DNA of 64,000 nt from NCBI GenBank assembly GCA_945910005.1, contig OX246739.1, positions 11,630,292 through 11,694,291 of the forward strand, given 5' to 3'. This stretch comes from Isoperla grammatica (Eukaryota; Arthropoda; Insecta; Plecoptera; Perlodidae). The position numbers and the translations under genes are program-made. Below are positions 1 to 12,200 of this stretch, piece after piece. The notes beneath the pieces were generated by a model. That model was not told the DNA's origin and made no database searches. It saw nothing but the letters and a program-made list of their open reading frames with translations. The first letter of the stretch is position 1, and each line of letters starts with the position of its first letter.

Positions 1-278
1 AATAATTTGATTCTCTGTTGCTTATTTAGATATGAGACAGTGATTACGGCAGACATTTTTGAATAGAGTGTTTATTCTCTGTTAATATGGCCGAATAACT
101 CCAGAGGACCAGAAAGTTCCCGGGAACAAGAAAAGATGAATGTTGGTGATCTTGGTAACAATAAAGCTGTTTGTATGGATCTGCTTAGTGCTTACTCACA
201 GTACGCAATATTCCAGTGCTCGTTATTGTTACCGTTCTTGTTACCATGCTATTGTGGATTGAGCTTTAGTCTGGGATA

Positions 279-352
279 AAAGTTGTTTTCTCCGTGGACC
301 GTGGCATCGACCACACTTCTGATTGGTGGTTGCAGGGAGAAAACAAGTTAGT
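279..352. repeat. short inverted-repeat element, copy 1
   Basis: Arms of the type TTGTTTTCTCC and GGAGAAAACAA flank about 45 bp. A second copy with the same arms and a similar interior lies at 16872-16940. Both end in CAAGTTRGTCCC. Probably a small non-autonomous transposon. Confidence 0.45.
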
Positions 353-1008
353 CCCTGGCTTTATAAGGATCTTACTATACAGAACGAACCTCTTTTTTAA
401 CAGTAGACAGTATTGCAATAATTTTGAGTTGTATCTCTATTCTGCCGGACGGTACTATCCATTACTGTCCAGTAATATGCTAGACTTTTAACAAGTTTTT
501 TTGGCTTCTGATTTTTAAGCAGATGGACGAGCCAAAGAACGATCAACAGCTGCGAAGCTGAGAGCACAAAAATGTGAATCTTTTGTCAATTGACAGAACT
601 TCCATAGGCCTAATTGTTTAATTTTTTTTAACTTTTAAATTGACAGTTCTCTTCGTAATTATGTTTACGTATTTTCACTTATTTCACTAGGCCTACATCC
701 CTAGACTTCTGCCATGAGAGTTTTGTGATGGTTGCAAATGCATCAAGTGTAGCATTCATCCATCAACAAATTAGAAACGACCAATACTTTCTGCTTACTC
801 AGACGGTGATGAATGCTGTAAAGGTCTTTAACTAGATCTAGGTCTAGTGTGGATCAAATAACAAGCTCGCGGTAAGAGAGACGTGCGCAAATGTTGTCGA
901 TAAGTGAGGTTATGTTTGCCTAAACAGGCATGACAGCCGCCTTCTACAGATATTTTCACTCGATCTACAAAAGAGTAGCTAGTTATCAGCCACAAATCCA
1001 GTACTTAC

Positions 1009-1254
1009 CCCTACAGTCATACATGCTGGATGCCATGAGAATAAAACAACATTTTGAAAAGATAGATACAGTAAATAAATTGTAAAACCTAAGATCAAGA
1101 AGTGACTGATGGCGCTCATTATGGTTTCCAATGTTTTGGTAACGCCCACAAATCTTTCCCCGTTATTGTCGAAAGTTACGTAAACTGGCTCATTTAATTC
1201 GGCAACATGATCTTCCTGAACACGGTTATTTACTGCCAGCGGGGTTAATTCCAT
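1009..1254 (-). CDS. cytochrome b561 domain protein (CYB561D-like), first coding exon
   Basis: Seen: an open frame from ATG at 1254 to a GGG|GTAAGT donor at 1009 (phase 0, 82 codons). A soluble N-terminal stretch of about 50 residues is followed by a hydrophobic segment (SHFLILGFTIYLLYLSF) and then VLFSWHPACM. Known: the pattern of TM helix followed by LFSWHP is the start of the cytochrome b561 core in CYB561D1/D2 proteins; the His in SWHP is a haem ligand, and the family moves electrons from ascorbate across membranes. Inferred: this is the first coding exon of such a gene; the other helices and haem ligands must lie beyond the left edge because the gene runs toward position 1. The N-terminal extension is longer than in the vertebrate D2 protein. 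The D1/D2 subtype is not resolved. Confidence 0.72.
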
Positions 1255-3229
1255 TGTCGTGAAAACTTGACACGTAGTCTGATTCAAACGAGGAAAATTG
1301 AATAGAATGTTAACCTATGCACTTCAGTGACACCAGTTGCTCATCATATGAAAAAAAGACCGCCCCTGCACGACACGATAAGCTCTATACTTGGCATCAT
1401 TCCAAGTTGCTTGACTGCACTTGTGCACATCACTTCCTTCTAGTTTGTTTTTATGTCTGGCCGTTAAATACGGTTGTTCTAAAAACTATAAAATTAGCAC
1501 TATGATAATCATATTCAACTATATCACCGTCGCAGCACGCGTCCCTGCTTCAAACTAAACCAAATCATAGCTTCACAATTTATTCCGAACACTCCGCGAA
1601 GCAAAAGACGCTCCGATCCAACAGACATGGTATTTTGTTAATCAACCTACCGAAAGTCAAGTTAAAAATATCTTCCAGAGATAAAAATATCTCTCAGTTT
1701 ATAGCGTTGAGACACGGTTCAAAGAATGGCGCCCAAAGAAAAGATGCTCTCCAGTTGACAAAAAATTACGTGATTCTTGTGATTTGTTCAGTCGTAACAT
1801 TTTAAGCGACAAATTGGATGTGTCTCTCATTCCACCGAAAACGATTTTTTAGACGAAAAAGTCTACATTTCTAAATATAAATGTAAAGGGTTCCTTCTGC
1901 TGTCATTTTTGGATATAATGTTTCATATTGCATTGAGCTGCTGAGCATAGAAATGAAAAGATAAGCGTGCAGGTTAAAGTAAAGATTATTATTATTTATT
2001 ATTATTATTTTTTGTATTAATTAAGGGTTACATTAAAACATAGCCAAATACATTTTACATTCAGTAGAACAAGTATAAGGCTTGATGCCCTTCTATTCTA
2101 GATACCAACAGATACTAATGATAACCCAATACAAATGCTTTTTGCGTAGAAATAGAATGCAGGTCTCGATAAAAAAAAAAATTTCCGCCCAAGTGCAAAT
2201 TTTAAAGGAAAATCCCGCATTTTATATTATTTATTATCATTTACGTGAAGATATAAACAAAATTAGTGCATATTTGTTTTATGTTTCATGTGTGGGTTGC
2301 AACTGACAGCTCTCCAATATTTTCTTTTATAACCAAATATGATGTTACGTAATCCATTAGAGACATTGGACATTTTCTTCCAACAAAAGAACATGTCAAT
2401 ACCATTACTTTTCTTAATTACAATTTTTCTGTGAGTGGATTCGTTGTGTGTCGCATTCAATTGTACTGTATTGTAATTATGTAAATGTAATACTTAACAG
2501 GCATGCTTGTTAAAAAAAGTATGTAAATTCGAAGTAGTTGGCTGGAACTACAGAGTTTTTTTTTATCATTTACTCGCTTGCTTGATTTACTTGCTCGCCA
2601 TATGAAAACTAAGGTAAAAAACGAAGTGTTGCGTAGTGATTTGTATTTGCCACGATTGTGTTGTATAAGGTTTTGTCTACAACTACAACAAACAGATTTG
2701 TCAATGTGTTCTATTCATACACGGTACTAGCTGCTTTACGTGCGAAGGTGTTGAGGGCATTCAAGAACAATCGAAACGATAAGGAAACGGTGCATGGTGA
2801 CTCATCCAGATGTTACCTTAAAACTAGTCAGAATGATTCGCTACCGTGATCGTTGACGGCCTATCTAGGGTCTTTACTCCAACATGATCCAGATCACAAC
2901 AGATTGCAATCTGATCTGGATCAGTTTTCGTAAAGACCCCTACTTGTTGCTACCCAACACTGTAATCTCCTGTTAGATCTCCAACGTTTCGCACATACGT
3001 TTATTTTTTACAATCGAATCTTTACAATTATTGCGTGCTGTATGAAAATGTATTTTTATTCAAAGAATGTTTTTTAAATAAAGAGATATCAAACAAAATG
3101 ATTAACTGTATATGAAATTGAAGAGTAGCTTCTAAACTATAAATGTACTTCAATGTATGTTCATAACAGTATGGAATACAATGAAAATTTGCGCTTATTA
3201 TTTTGATTCAACCACTATTTCAATCGAAT
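1255..3229. other. gene-poor stretch between the b561 exon and the 3.2-kb exon
   Basis: AT-rich DNA with a TTA/ATT microsatellite near 1987-2010 and a perfect-arm hairpin at 2868-2940. Short open frames here have no recognisable motifs. The promoter and 5' UTR of the b561 gene should lie just right of 1254, but no clear core promoter was seen. Confidence 0.5.
2868..2940. repeat. 73-bp hairpin palindrome
   Basis: Outer arms GGGTCTTTAC / GTAAAGACCC and inner arms TGATCCAGATC / GATCTGGATCA surround a small central palindrome (GATTGCAATC). This is fully self-complementary in blocks, typical of a tiny foldback MITE. Confidence 0.6.
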
Positions 3230-3688
3230 TTATTCCAAAAGAAATTGCTCGTCTTCCTCATAAAGTAAATTGAAATCATCAATGGAAGGTGACGACTCTA
3301 TAGCTGCGTAGACGCTATTGGTCGGCGTGTTTGGGTGGGCTGTGTCTGTATCGTTGTTCTGAATGTGAGCACATCGAAGGCGGTGTCTGCACAATGGACA
3401 CTTTGGCTCTCTTGTGAGATACTTCGCGTTTGAGTTTACTTCGATGAGGTCGTACATCACCTTCCGGCCGTTCTGAGGGTACTCCACCTTCCGGTTACCG
3501 GAGTTACGGGAGAGAGACGCCTGCGTCGGCATCGACAGACGCTGCACTAGTTTGACTTGTTCTTCGGCTGTTAGGATCCGGTTTGCTCTGACTTGCATCG
3601 GTGTCAGCAACTGATCGTTACTGTCGGTACTGTTGAAACTGCCCTTACGTTTACCTGAACGTGTATCTGCTGTTGTCACGCACGAGTC
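3230..3688 (-). CDS. putative terminal coding exon of an unidentified gene
   Basis: Seen: an acceptor TTATCTTTCTAG before 3688, then about 152 phase-0 codons to TAA at 3230. An AATAAA overlaps the stop, and another lies near 3055. The protein is polar, with a Lys/Arg-rich start, the motif LSMPTQASLSR, a Cys/His cluster (PKCPLCRHRLRCAH) and an acidic end. The last exon of the neighbouring NSUN7-like gene also carries PTQASL followed by a His/Cys cluster, so this could be an alternative 3' exon of that gene or the end of a separate gene. No homologue recognised. No upstream partner exon was found between 3.7 and 5.6 kb. Confidence 0.45.
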   Translation of the reverse strand, partial: DSCVTTADTRSGKRKGSFNSTDSNDQLLTPMQVRANRILTAEEQVKLVQRLSMPTQASLSRNSGNRKVEYPQNGRKVMYDLIEVNSNAKYLTREPKCPLCRHRLRCAHIQNNDTDTAHPNTPTNSVYAAIESSPSIDDFNLLYEEDEQFLLE

Positions 3689-5665
3689 CTAGAAAGATAA
3701 CAATCACTAGTTTTATAGTTGGTTCTTTTGTTCCGAAGCTCCAATTGTGTGGCCGTTCAAAATTGATCAATCTGCTATATTTATGTAACGGTTTGTCGCT
3801 TTCAAATACATTTCTTTATCAACGTTAAATAAAACTTGTCTTCAAGACAGTTCAGTCAGTTCATGGTCAGTTAATTGTCACCTTGTGTATTGCTGTCTAA
3901 ACGTGCCGTTTTTTTTGTTTTTTTAGACGGGGAAACTTACCACTGTCCTAATAATGAGCCAACAAAGTTAACAATGTATACCAAATTGATAGCATAGGTC
4001 TACATACCAAATTATACCAAGGTGTCAAAAAGTATCGAATACTAGTAATTAAAACCTTCATTCCGCGTGCGAGTTGACTCCTTTCCGCACGAGCATTGGC
4101 CCCTGCATGGCCAGAAGGCGCCCTCACACATTGTAAGAAAGAAAGCAAGTTGAAGTTTTAACGTGTTAGTACGTCCATATCAACAACGGACGCAGATTAA
4201 GGCTGTAGTTTTCTATGCTAATGATGGCGACGATAATTGTTTGTATCTCCATACATTTTTTGATCTGCATAAAAATACCACGAAGAAAGAGTTGACGACA
4301 TTCCTAAACATTGTGTGTTGTGTTGGTCCCTTCATCCTTCAGCTGCAAAATAACCAAACAGTCTGGACATTCCCAAGAGTCGCTCGCAGTATTTGAATCA
4401 AAGATCTGAATTCAGAAAACTTAGTGCAGGTCAGCTGGAGTCCCGTTTACACGGAGAATCCAACAGGGGTTGATTTCGATTTTGAATACAATCCCAGTTC
4501 ACCGTTCAAATAAACACTTCCCAATGAAGATCGGATTCATTAAATCCACTCCCTCAAAACGCGGGTACTAGTCGTAAGTTTACCCAAATGAATCTTTTCA
4601 TTTAATCAGATTGGAATTCCAAATCCTGGGTCCTGTAATTAATAAGTTCCGTAATCAATCAAGAGGGCTCTAGTATGGGAGTGAACAAGGATTGAATCCA
4701 ATTCAGTTCAGTTCAGTTCAGTTCAGTTCAGTTCAGTTCAGTTCAGTTCAGTTCAGTTCAGTTCAGTTCAGTTCAGTTCAGTTCAGTTCAGTTTCAGCAA
4801 GTTCGAGCTTAATCCTAATCTCAGTCGTGCCGTGTAAACAGAGTTATTGTCGGCTACACACACTTACCTAGAAGGAGACGAACGCTTTTGTGAAAGGATT
4901 GTGACAAAGTAGCTAAATAATGTTGTCGTGGATTGTATTTGGCCGAAATATTCGTTCTGTTACCACACCTACAGGTTTGAGAATGTTCTTTTAATTATTT
5001 ACAATAATACCAGAAATTACAATATAAGATAATATGTTGGTGCCCCTTCCACATCATTTCACCCGTTCCTTATTTAGGCTAAAATGTTATTCTTCAGGCA
5101 GCAATAATATTCATTTTGATATCACATGAAATTTAAAAATACCAATTTTGCACCATAGGGAATCATATGTCCCAATTATCATTTCCAAATCTGGGAGTCT
5201 CGCCCATAGATGAGGAATGTTTTATTTTATATAATATAAACACAACGAATGCATTGCAATCATTAAAACATAAATTGAAATAATTGACGACAAAAATAAT
5301 TCCATTTGGACGTAGTTATGCCGAAAGGAACCAACTCACAAATATTAGTAGTAATGCTAGAACCACGTTCTCACAAGATTCAACATGAGTGAGTTGATTC
5401 CATCTCGTTTAACTAAGTCAATCAATCAACATATACCGCAGTTGTTTACAAAATACCATGATGACTCGTTTTACATTTCTACAATTTAATGAATTAATAA
5501 ACAATACTTTATAACATCAGCATGTAAACGAACTAATGTTAAAAGTTCTCTTCTTTAAAACACTATAACAAATAAAAACAATATCATATTATTATGCCCC
5601 TTCTCGTCGCACCACACCACTCACTATAGCACCAAGAGTTACACGAGGAGACTATGTTATATACA
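3689..5665. other. intergenic / probable NSUN7 3' UTR
   Basis: No convincing coding exon. It holds a pentanucleotide array (4702-4792), and the right-hand part is AT-rich sequence directly 3' of the NSUN7 stop, presumably its 3' UTR. An AATAAA on the minus strand lies near 5225. Confidence 0.5.
4702..4792. repeat. (GTTCA)n pentanucleotide microsatellite
   Basis: About 18 almost perfect copies of GTTCA in a row, ending in a GTTTCAG variant. Confidence 0.95.
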
Positions 5666-6283
5666 CTAGAAGCCCACGCACTGAGAGTTTCTGTGATCCT
5701 CAAAGTTAATCAAAGTAACATGCATTGGAAACGGCACTCGCGAGCTGTGTAACACCGGCCTCGTCAGTTTTAACGGCGGTATAATCGGCGTGACCGTCAA
5801 CGCGGGGGTATCATTGCCCGTCTTAATCCTCGTCAACAACACGTCATCGAGTTTGCTCCTATACTTGGCGATATGTCTGGCCGCCTCCCCCCACCACCGC
5901 CTAATAACAACACCTCTCGAGTCGGCCACCTTGGACATTGTTCCGCCGCACACGTCCGTGTGGTGAAGATGCCGCTTGCAGATGTGCACGTGGGGCGTCG
6001 CGGCGGCAGTGGCCGTCGCCTTGCTGTGCACCTGTCGCATCAGAGACGCCTGCGTCGGCGCCGCGATCCGCTCCACCTCGATCTTGCGGTGCGCGCGCGA
6101 GTGACGCTTGCCCAGCGTCGCGCCGCCCGTGCGCGAGCCCGAGCGCGCTGCGGCGGCCAACGCGGCGCGTTTCTTCTGCGCGCGAGACTTCTTCGAGGGC
6201 GCCGCGACGCCGCCGTGCTCGCCGAACAGGCCGCGCGTCTCGGCGATGTTGATCATGTACTTGGCGTCGAGCCGGACGATCTC
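5666..6283 (-). CDS. nsun7-like: NSUN7-like exon 9 (terminal)
   Basis: Acceptor TTCCACGCATGTGCAG, stop TAG at 5666. EIVRLDAKYMINIAETRGLF plus a basic run (KKSRAQKKRAA) match the start of the NSUN7 C-terminal region. Then come a Gly/Ser/Arg-rich stretch, PTQASLMRQ, a His-rich cluster (HVHICKRHLHHTDVC), and a Pro-rich end (TPIIPPLKLTRPVL). The first half is strikingly GC-rich compared with its surroundings. Confidence 0.78.
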   Translation of the reverse strand, partial: EIVRLDAKYMINIAETRGLFGEHGGVAAPSKKSRAQKKRAALAAAARSGSRTGGATLGKRHSRAHRKIEVERIAAPTQASLMRQVHSKATATAAATPHVHICKRHLHHTDVCGGTMSKVADSRGVVIRRWWGEAARHIAKYRSKLDDVLLTRIKTGNDTPALTVTPIIPPLKLTRPVLHSSRVPFPMHVTLINFEDHRNSQCVGF

Positions 6284-9200
6284 CTGCACATGCGTGGAAC
6301 AAGATCGTCAAACAGGGCCTCGATGAACATCTAAAGTTTGTCTCAAACCAACATCTACGCCGGCAAAATGCGAACTAAAAGGAATTGGTTCCTATAGGGC
6401 ACTAGCAACACCAAAAGACAACAATGAAACAAATGAATTTAATCGATGGACAAACAACAGGCTGTCAAAAAATGATTTCTTCTGATTTTGGAAAACAAAT
6501 ACACATACAAAACTTTCACTTAGTCGTTGTCTATCATTAATAGTTTTAAATGGCTAGCAGTTACTATTACTACACTTGTTTTTATTTCTATGGTTGCAAT
6601 TTTATTATTTTGACAGCTGATTATTTGTACATCAGTTCAATTCATTTGTTCCATTGTTGTAGTCTGGATGTGACGTTAGTTGCGGCATCCCTATTGTTGG
6701 AGACCAAGGATGTCAATCATCCCCTTTATTTTGCAAATCACTAAGGCCTACCTTCTAAAGTAAAGACAGCTCAATACCCCATGGAGCATCCAAGCTTCCG
6801 AAAACAACCGTTTCAGGTAATAGTGAACCTCTTCGCCATTGTCAAAAGGGTAGCTCGGACCCTTGGACATCCGTTGTCCGATGGCCACTTTTTTTAAGCT
6901 GTGCATCCTAGAAGTTTGACGTTTACAACCTTGCACCGTTAACGGGAACCTTGCACAGTTAACGGGAAGCCCCCCTTTGAGGAGTCCACTTTACCTGCGT
7001 GGATGTTATTTTGAGACGAACTTTAGACTCACGTAAGGTCCACTAACAATAAGTTCAAAGGGCTTGTTTTAAACCACAATTAACGTTACCTTGCGCTGAA
7101 GAATGGCCAGGTAGCAGCCTTCGTCTTGCATTTGCTTGTTAGGGTTCAAACAAATGTTCGGTACCGTTCCCACTTCGAACAGATCACAGAATGGTACCTG
7201 CGGAAAATAAATATAAATGGGGCACCTTATTCATCGATCAAAAACTACTTAATTGGTTATAAACTAGTTATCAACCGGTTGGGTCATTTTTCGTTGCTAA
7301 CAAATAAAAACAAATTTTGGAATTCACATACAAAGTACTAATATCGCCTGGCAAACTTGTTACGTTTGAAGTTACATTATTGTGTGAATATGGAACAGTT
7401 TATAAACATTTTAATGACCGTTTTGAAAGCAGGGGGGGATGTCAAAACGTAACATGTATTTCTTGTCATTTTGATCATAAACAACATGTTTCATCTGTCA
7501 ATAAGTTAAGGGATAAACAATGACCTTGGTGTTGCTGTACGACGGTGACACAACCGTTTCGCTAGCTCGTGCCGCGGCTTCTGCCCCTTCTTCCGCCGGC
7601 AGTGCCGCCGCCGCTGCCTGCGCGCCATCTGTCGGCGCGCCCTGGGACTCCGGCTCGGGTATCCTCGGCTGAGACGATCTCGCTCCCTGTTCCTCGGCGT
7701 GTCGCTCCCGTGCGGTTCGATTCATCTCCTCCGCCGTCAGGTACACCATAGTCTCGTTCTCGGCCTCCAGGCAGGAGTGAGTCTCATACACGACCACCTG
7801 GATCTGTGCACGACATAGAGACAACGTCGTCAGGTACACCATAGTCTCGTTCTCGGCCTCCAGGCAGGAGTGAGTCTCATACACGACCACCTGGATCTGT
7901 GCACGACATAAAGACAACGTCGTCAGGTACACCATAGTCTCGTTCTCGGCCTCCAGGCAGGAGTGAGTCTCATACACGACCACCTGGATCTGTGCACGAC
8001 ATAGAGACAACGTCGTCAGGTACACCATAGTCTCGTTCTCGGCCTCCAGGCAGGAGTGGGTCTCATACACGACCACCTGGATGTGTGCACGACATAAAGA
8101 CAACGTCGTCAGGTACACCATAGTCTCGTTCTCGGCCTCCAGGCAGGAGTGAGTCTCATACACGACCACCTGGATCTGTGCACGACATAGAGACAACGTC
8201 GTCAGGTACACCATAGTCTCGTTCTCGGCCTCCAGGCAGGAGTGAGTCTCATACACGACCACCTGGATCTGTGCACGACATAAAGACAACGTCGTCAGGT
8301 ACACCATAGTCTCGTTCTCGGCCTCCAGGCAGGAGTGGGTCTCATACACGACCACCTGGATCTGTGCACGACATAGAGACAACGTCGTCAGGTACACCAT
8401 AGTCTCGTTCTCGGCCTCCAGGCAGGAGTGGGTCTCATACACGACCACCTGGATCTGTGCACGACATAGAGACAACGTCGTCAGGTACACCATAGTCTCG
8501 TTCTCGGCCTCCAGGCAGGAGTGGGTCTCATACACGACCACCTGGATCTGTGCACGACATAGAGACAACGTCGTCAGGTACACCATAGTCTCGTTCTCGG
8601 CCTCCAGGCAGGAGTGAGTCTCATACACGACCACCTGGATCTGTGCACGACATAGAGACAACGTCGTCAGGTACACCATAGTCTCGTTCTCGGCCTCCAG
8701 GCAGGAGTGGGTCTCGTACACGACCACCTGGATCTGTGCACGACATAAAGACAACGTCGTCAGGTACACCATAGTCTCGTTCTCGGCCTCCAGGCAGGAG
8801 TGGGTCTCATACACGACCACCTGGATCTGTGCACGACATAGAGACAACGTCGTCAGGTACACCATAGTCTCGTTCTCGGCCTCCAGGCAGGAGTGGGTCT
8901 CATACACGACCACCTGGATCTGTGCACGACATAGAGACAACGTCGTCAGGTACACCATAGTCTCGTTCTCGGCCTCCAGGCAGGAGTGAGTCTCATACAC
9001 GACCACCTGGATCTGTGCACGACATAGAGACAACGTCGTCAGGTACACCATAGTCTCGTTCTCGGCCTCCAGGCAGGAGTGAGTCTCATACACGACCACC
9101 TGGATCTGTACACGACATAGAGACAACGTCGTCAGGTACACCATAGTCTCGTTCTCGGCCTCCAGGCAGGAGTGGGTCTCATACACGACCACCTGGATCT

Positions 9201-12200
9201 GTGCACGACATAGAGACAACGTCGTCAGGTACACCATAGTCTCGTTCTCGGCCTCCAGGCAGGAGTGAGTCTCATACACGACCACCTGGATCTGTGCACG
9301 ACATAGATAATCCCAACTTTCACTACATCCATCGGGAAATCACGTCATCATTGACTGATTGACTGATGGTCATTACTGGAAAGATTTAGGGTTTAAGATT
9401 TAATATTTTGTAACCTAGATACGTCTTTTCCTAACTCTTTTATAAGGATCGCTACCGTTGGCCGGACTAATAAAAGATCGGCTAATTCCCCCATTTAGAC
9501 GGTTCAATGTTCCGTTCAATGTTCCTTGAATTCAAGGACAAAAAAGCATCAAAATATACATAGATAATTTAATTTATGTGATGCTTTTTTGTCCTTGAAT
9601 TCAAGGAAGATTGAGCGGAACATTGAACCGTCTAAAGAGCTAACAAGTTGATAAAATGGTTTCAACTTCGTTCCTAGCTCGGGCTTTATTACCACGAGTT
9701 AAACTCAATCGTTCCATAACTATTTTTCATCAAATGTCTACGTTCAACTACACAATTGAACGGAAAGTTTGACGGAGTAAAACGGCTTTATGAGCATGAA
9801 TTCTGTCGAGGATGACGTCACGTTTCATTCATCCTTACGACAAGATAGGCCTACTAACGACAGCACAGTTCCGACTAGATACTGGCCATGACTTACTACT
9901 AGCAAAGCATCTGCATAGAATGGGGTTGGCAGAGAGCAGTACATGCAAGCTCTGTGGGAATGGCATACAGGACAGGGATACTGAAAGAGCACAACGAAGG
10001 AATGCCAGGAGGGCTGGACAGGAAGGAGCAGGAGGCTTGTCTCCATTTGTTGGCGAGACGCATGATGACATAAATGTGTCAATGTGGGCATTAGAGAAGA
10101 AGAGAAGAGTAGAGGAAGATACTAAAACATTAGAAAACATCTTCAGTTTTCATAAAATGAGCCGTGGCCATGTCGTGCATGCACTGACTTGCGGTTTGGA
10201 CATGGAGTGCATCAGCGTCTGTCGCTGCTCGTCCAAGATGGCGGCGACTGCCTCGTCGTTGCCCGCGGTACCGCTGACGTTGGTCAGCACGCGCAGCATG
10301 TCGATGTCGCCGCCCCGGCTGCACGCGAGGTCGACGGGGTCCGTCACCGCCGAGAAGGTGTTGGGAGGCGACGCGAGGACCGCGACGACGCCCTCCAGGA
10401 GGTCGGAGTCGGGGGGGATGTCGACGAAGCGCTCGGCGAAGATGCGCGTGTTGGTCACGCCCATAGTCTGCAGGTAGGTCTCGTACTCTTCCTTCCTGGC
10501 CAGAGAGCGAGTTCGGGCATTAACATGGAGAACTGGGGATGATGAACAGGAACGTCTTTATTCGAAATTCAACAGGTATCCTACAGTAAATTGCAGACAA
10601 CAAGCAATTCTCTTTGGCAACCATATACCAAAACAAAAAGTAAAATATGTCACATCCCCATTTTATCCTGGAATTACATGATCACATACCCTGAACTCTG
10701 CACAGAATATTTACTTCATTTTTTTTCCCTGTGCAGAGTTGGCCTCTTCAGTCATTATTTTTTCTTGCTATCAAATACAAGACTGCCTCCTTATGTCCTG
10801 GTCATTTCGTCAGGCAGGGAGTCATATGTCCTTCTTGAGGGCGGCGCATCTAAAGAGATTTACTTAAAACGGGCTGATATTTAGGATTTAACTGATCATT
10901 TTCAAGCACACTGCTTGCCCGAACAATGACTGACAATGAAGAATTGGACTCAATGGAAACATACTTGAAATACTATTTGTTTTTTATAACAATGAGCATC
11001 TAGACAGAAATATGACTCGTCACAAACCAAGCAACGTAAAACGGGGGTAGGTGCTGTGAAAGGTTGCGTCACAGACATATAACTCACTTGTCCTCGGCGC
11101 CGAACGCCAGCAGATCTTCGACCTTATCGAGGTCTGCGATGATGTTCGCCAGGTAGGCGACTGAGCGCGGCGAGCTGATGTGAGTCTGTACTACCTTGCC
11201 TCCGAGGTCGAACTCCAGTAGGACGTGGTGCAGCAGCGCGGGACCCACGCAGAACGAACGATCCTGTACACACGAACATCTTGTCAAACCGACGCAACGT
11301 TATCGTTATTATGTTCAGTTCGTTTGTACGGCAGATACATTGGTCGTGTACCGTAAAGAGCGGCCAATGACAACATGAAAAGAACAATTAATTTAGTTTG
11401 GCGACGAAAGTGTTTTCGGATGTTTGACTCATCTTTTAAACCTCGTTGAAGAAAGGAATGTTAGGTGACGAAAGATTTAATTAAACGAACAACTCGGTCG
11501 CGTTTACGGTACATGACCATAATATACATCCAAAATTCACATTAGTCACCAATTGACAGCTAAACCACTAATTTTAGAATTTTATTTTTTTGCCACCAAA
11601 ATGCATTTAGTCTATTTTGAGTGCTCTATATATTGGCTCGTACACATAAAATTTTGCTTTTGGCTTCCACGGAAGAAAGCTCAAAAGTATCTGAGAAAAA
11701 GAATAGCCTTCCTCCGAAATAATGAATGGAATTATATTCTTCAAAGTAGACCTAAAGTTACTAACATCCAATTCGACAGGCGTTGTCTTGTAACTTCGTG
11801 TTTTATTTTTGAGCGTCCGAAATTAAATTAGTGCCGTTTTCATGCGGAGAGACCCATGTTTTTGGCACTGCGGTAGATCGTCTTCACTTCAACCGTCTTC
11901 CCCCCCCCCCCCCCCCCCCAAGAATACTCGCGCCCCCTATAAATCGTGTTAATTAACCGCGGTAGTTTCTTCCGCCCGGTTTCCCTTGTTGCCATTAATT
12001 TGTCACGACAATTAATTGCGCTTGTCTATCGGGCTTTGTGGCAGGCTGCTATAAATAGGCGCGTCATTCTCATTGTGTTCGACTCTCGATTCACTATATC
12101 GAGGTCAAATAATTAACCCCAAGGTGCCCCGACTTTCATTGTACCATTACGGTGACAGCGTGTGTGGGTTCAAAGATTTTTTTTGTAAGCGAGCTTATAG

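Noticed and set aside
5873..6334. Plus-strand Arg-rich frames over the GC-rich NSUN7 exon
   Set aside because: Low-complexity antisense shadows of the exon, which has family similarity and splice sites on the minus strand.
7498..9285. 595-residue frame as an independent repetitive protein gene
   Set aside because: Its start is inside the array, and its last unit runs into NSUN7 exon 7. It is explained by duplicated exon-start units rather than a separate gene.
7741..9307. CRISPR-like direct repeats
   Set aside because: The units are contiguous with no unique spacers, in a eukaryotic intron/exon context.
12046..12075. TATAAATA promoter on the plus strand
   Set aside because: The motif and spacing to a TCATTCTCATTG initiator look tidy, but no plus-strand gene follows; inside an NSUN7 intron.
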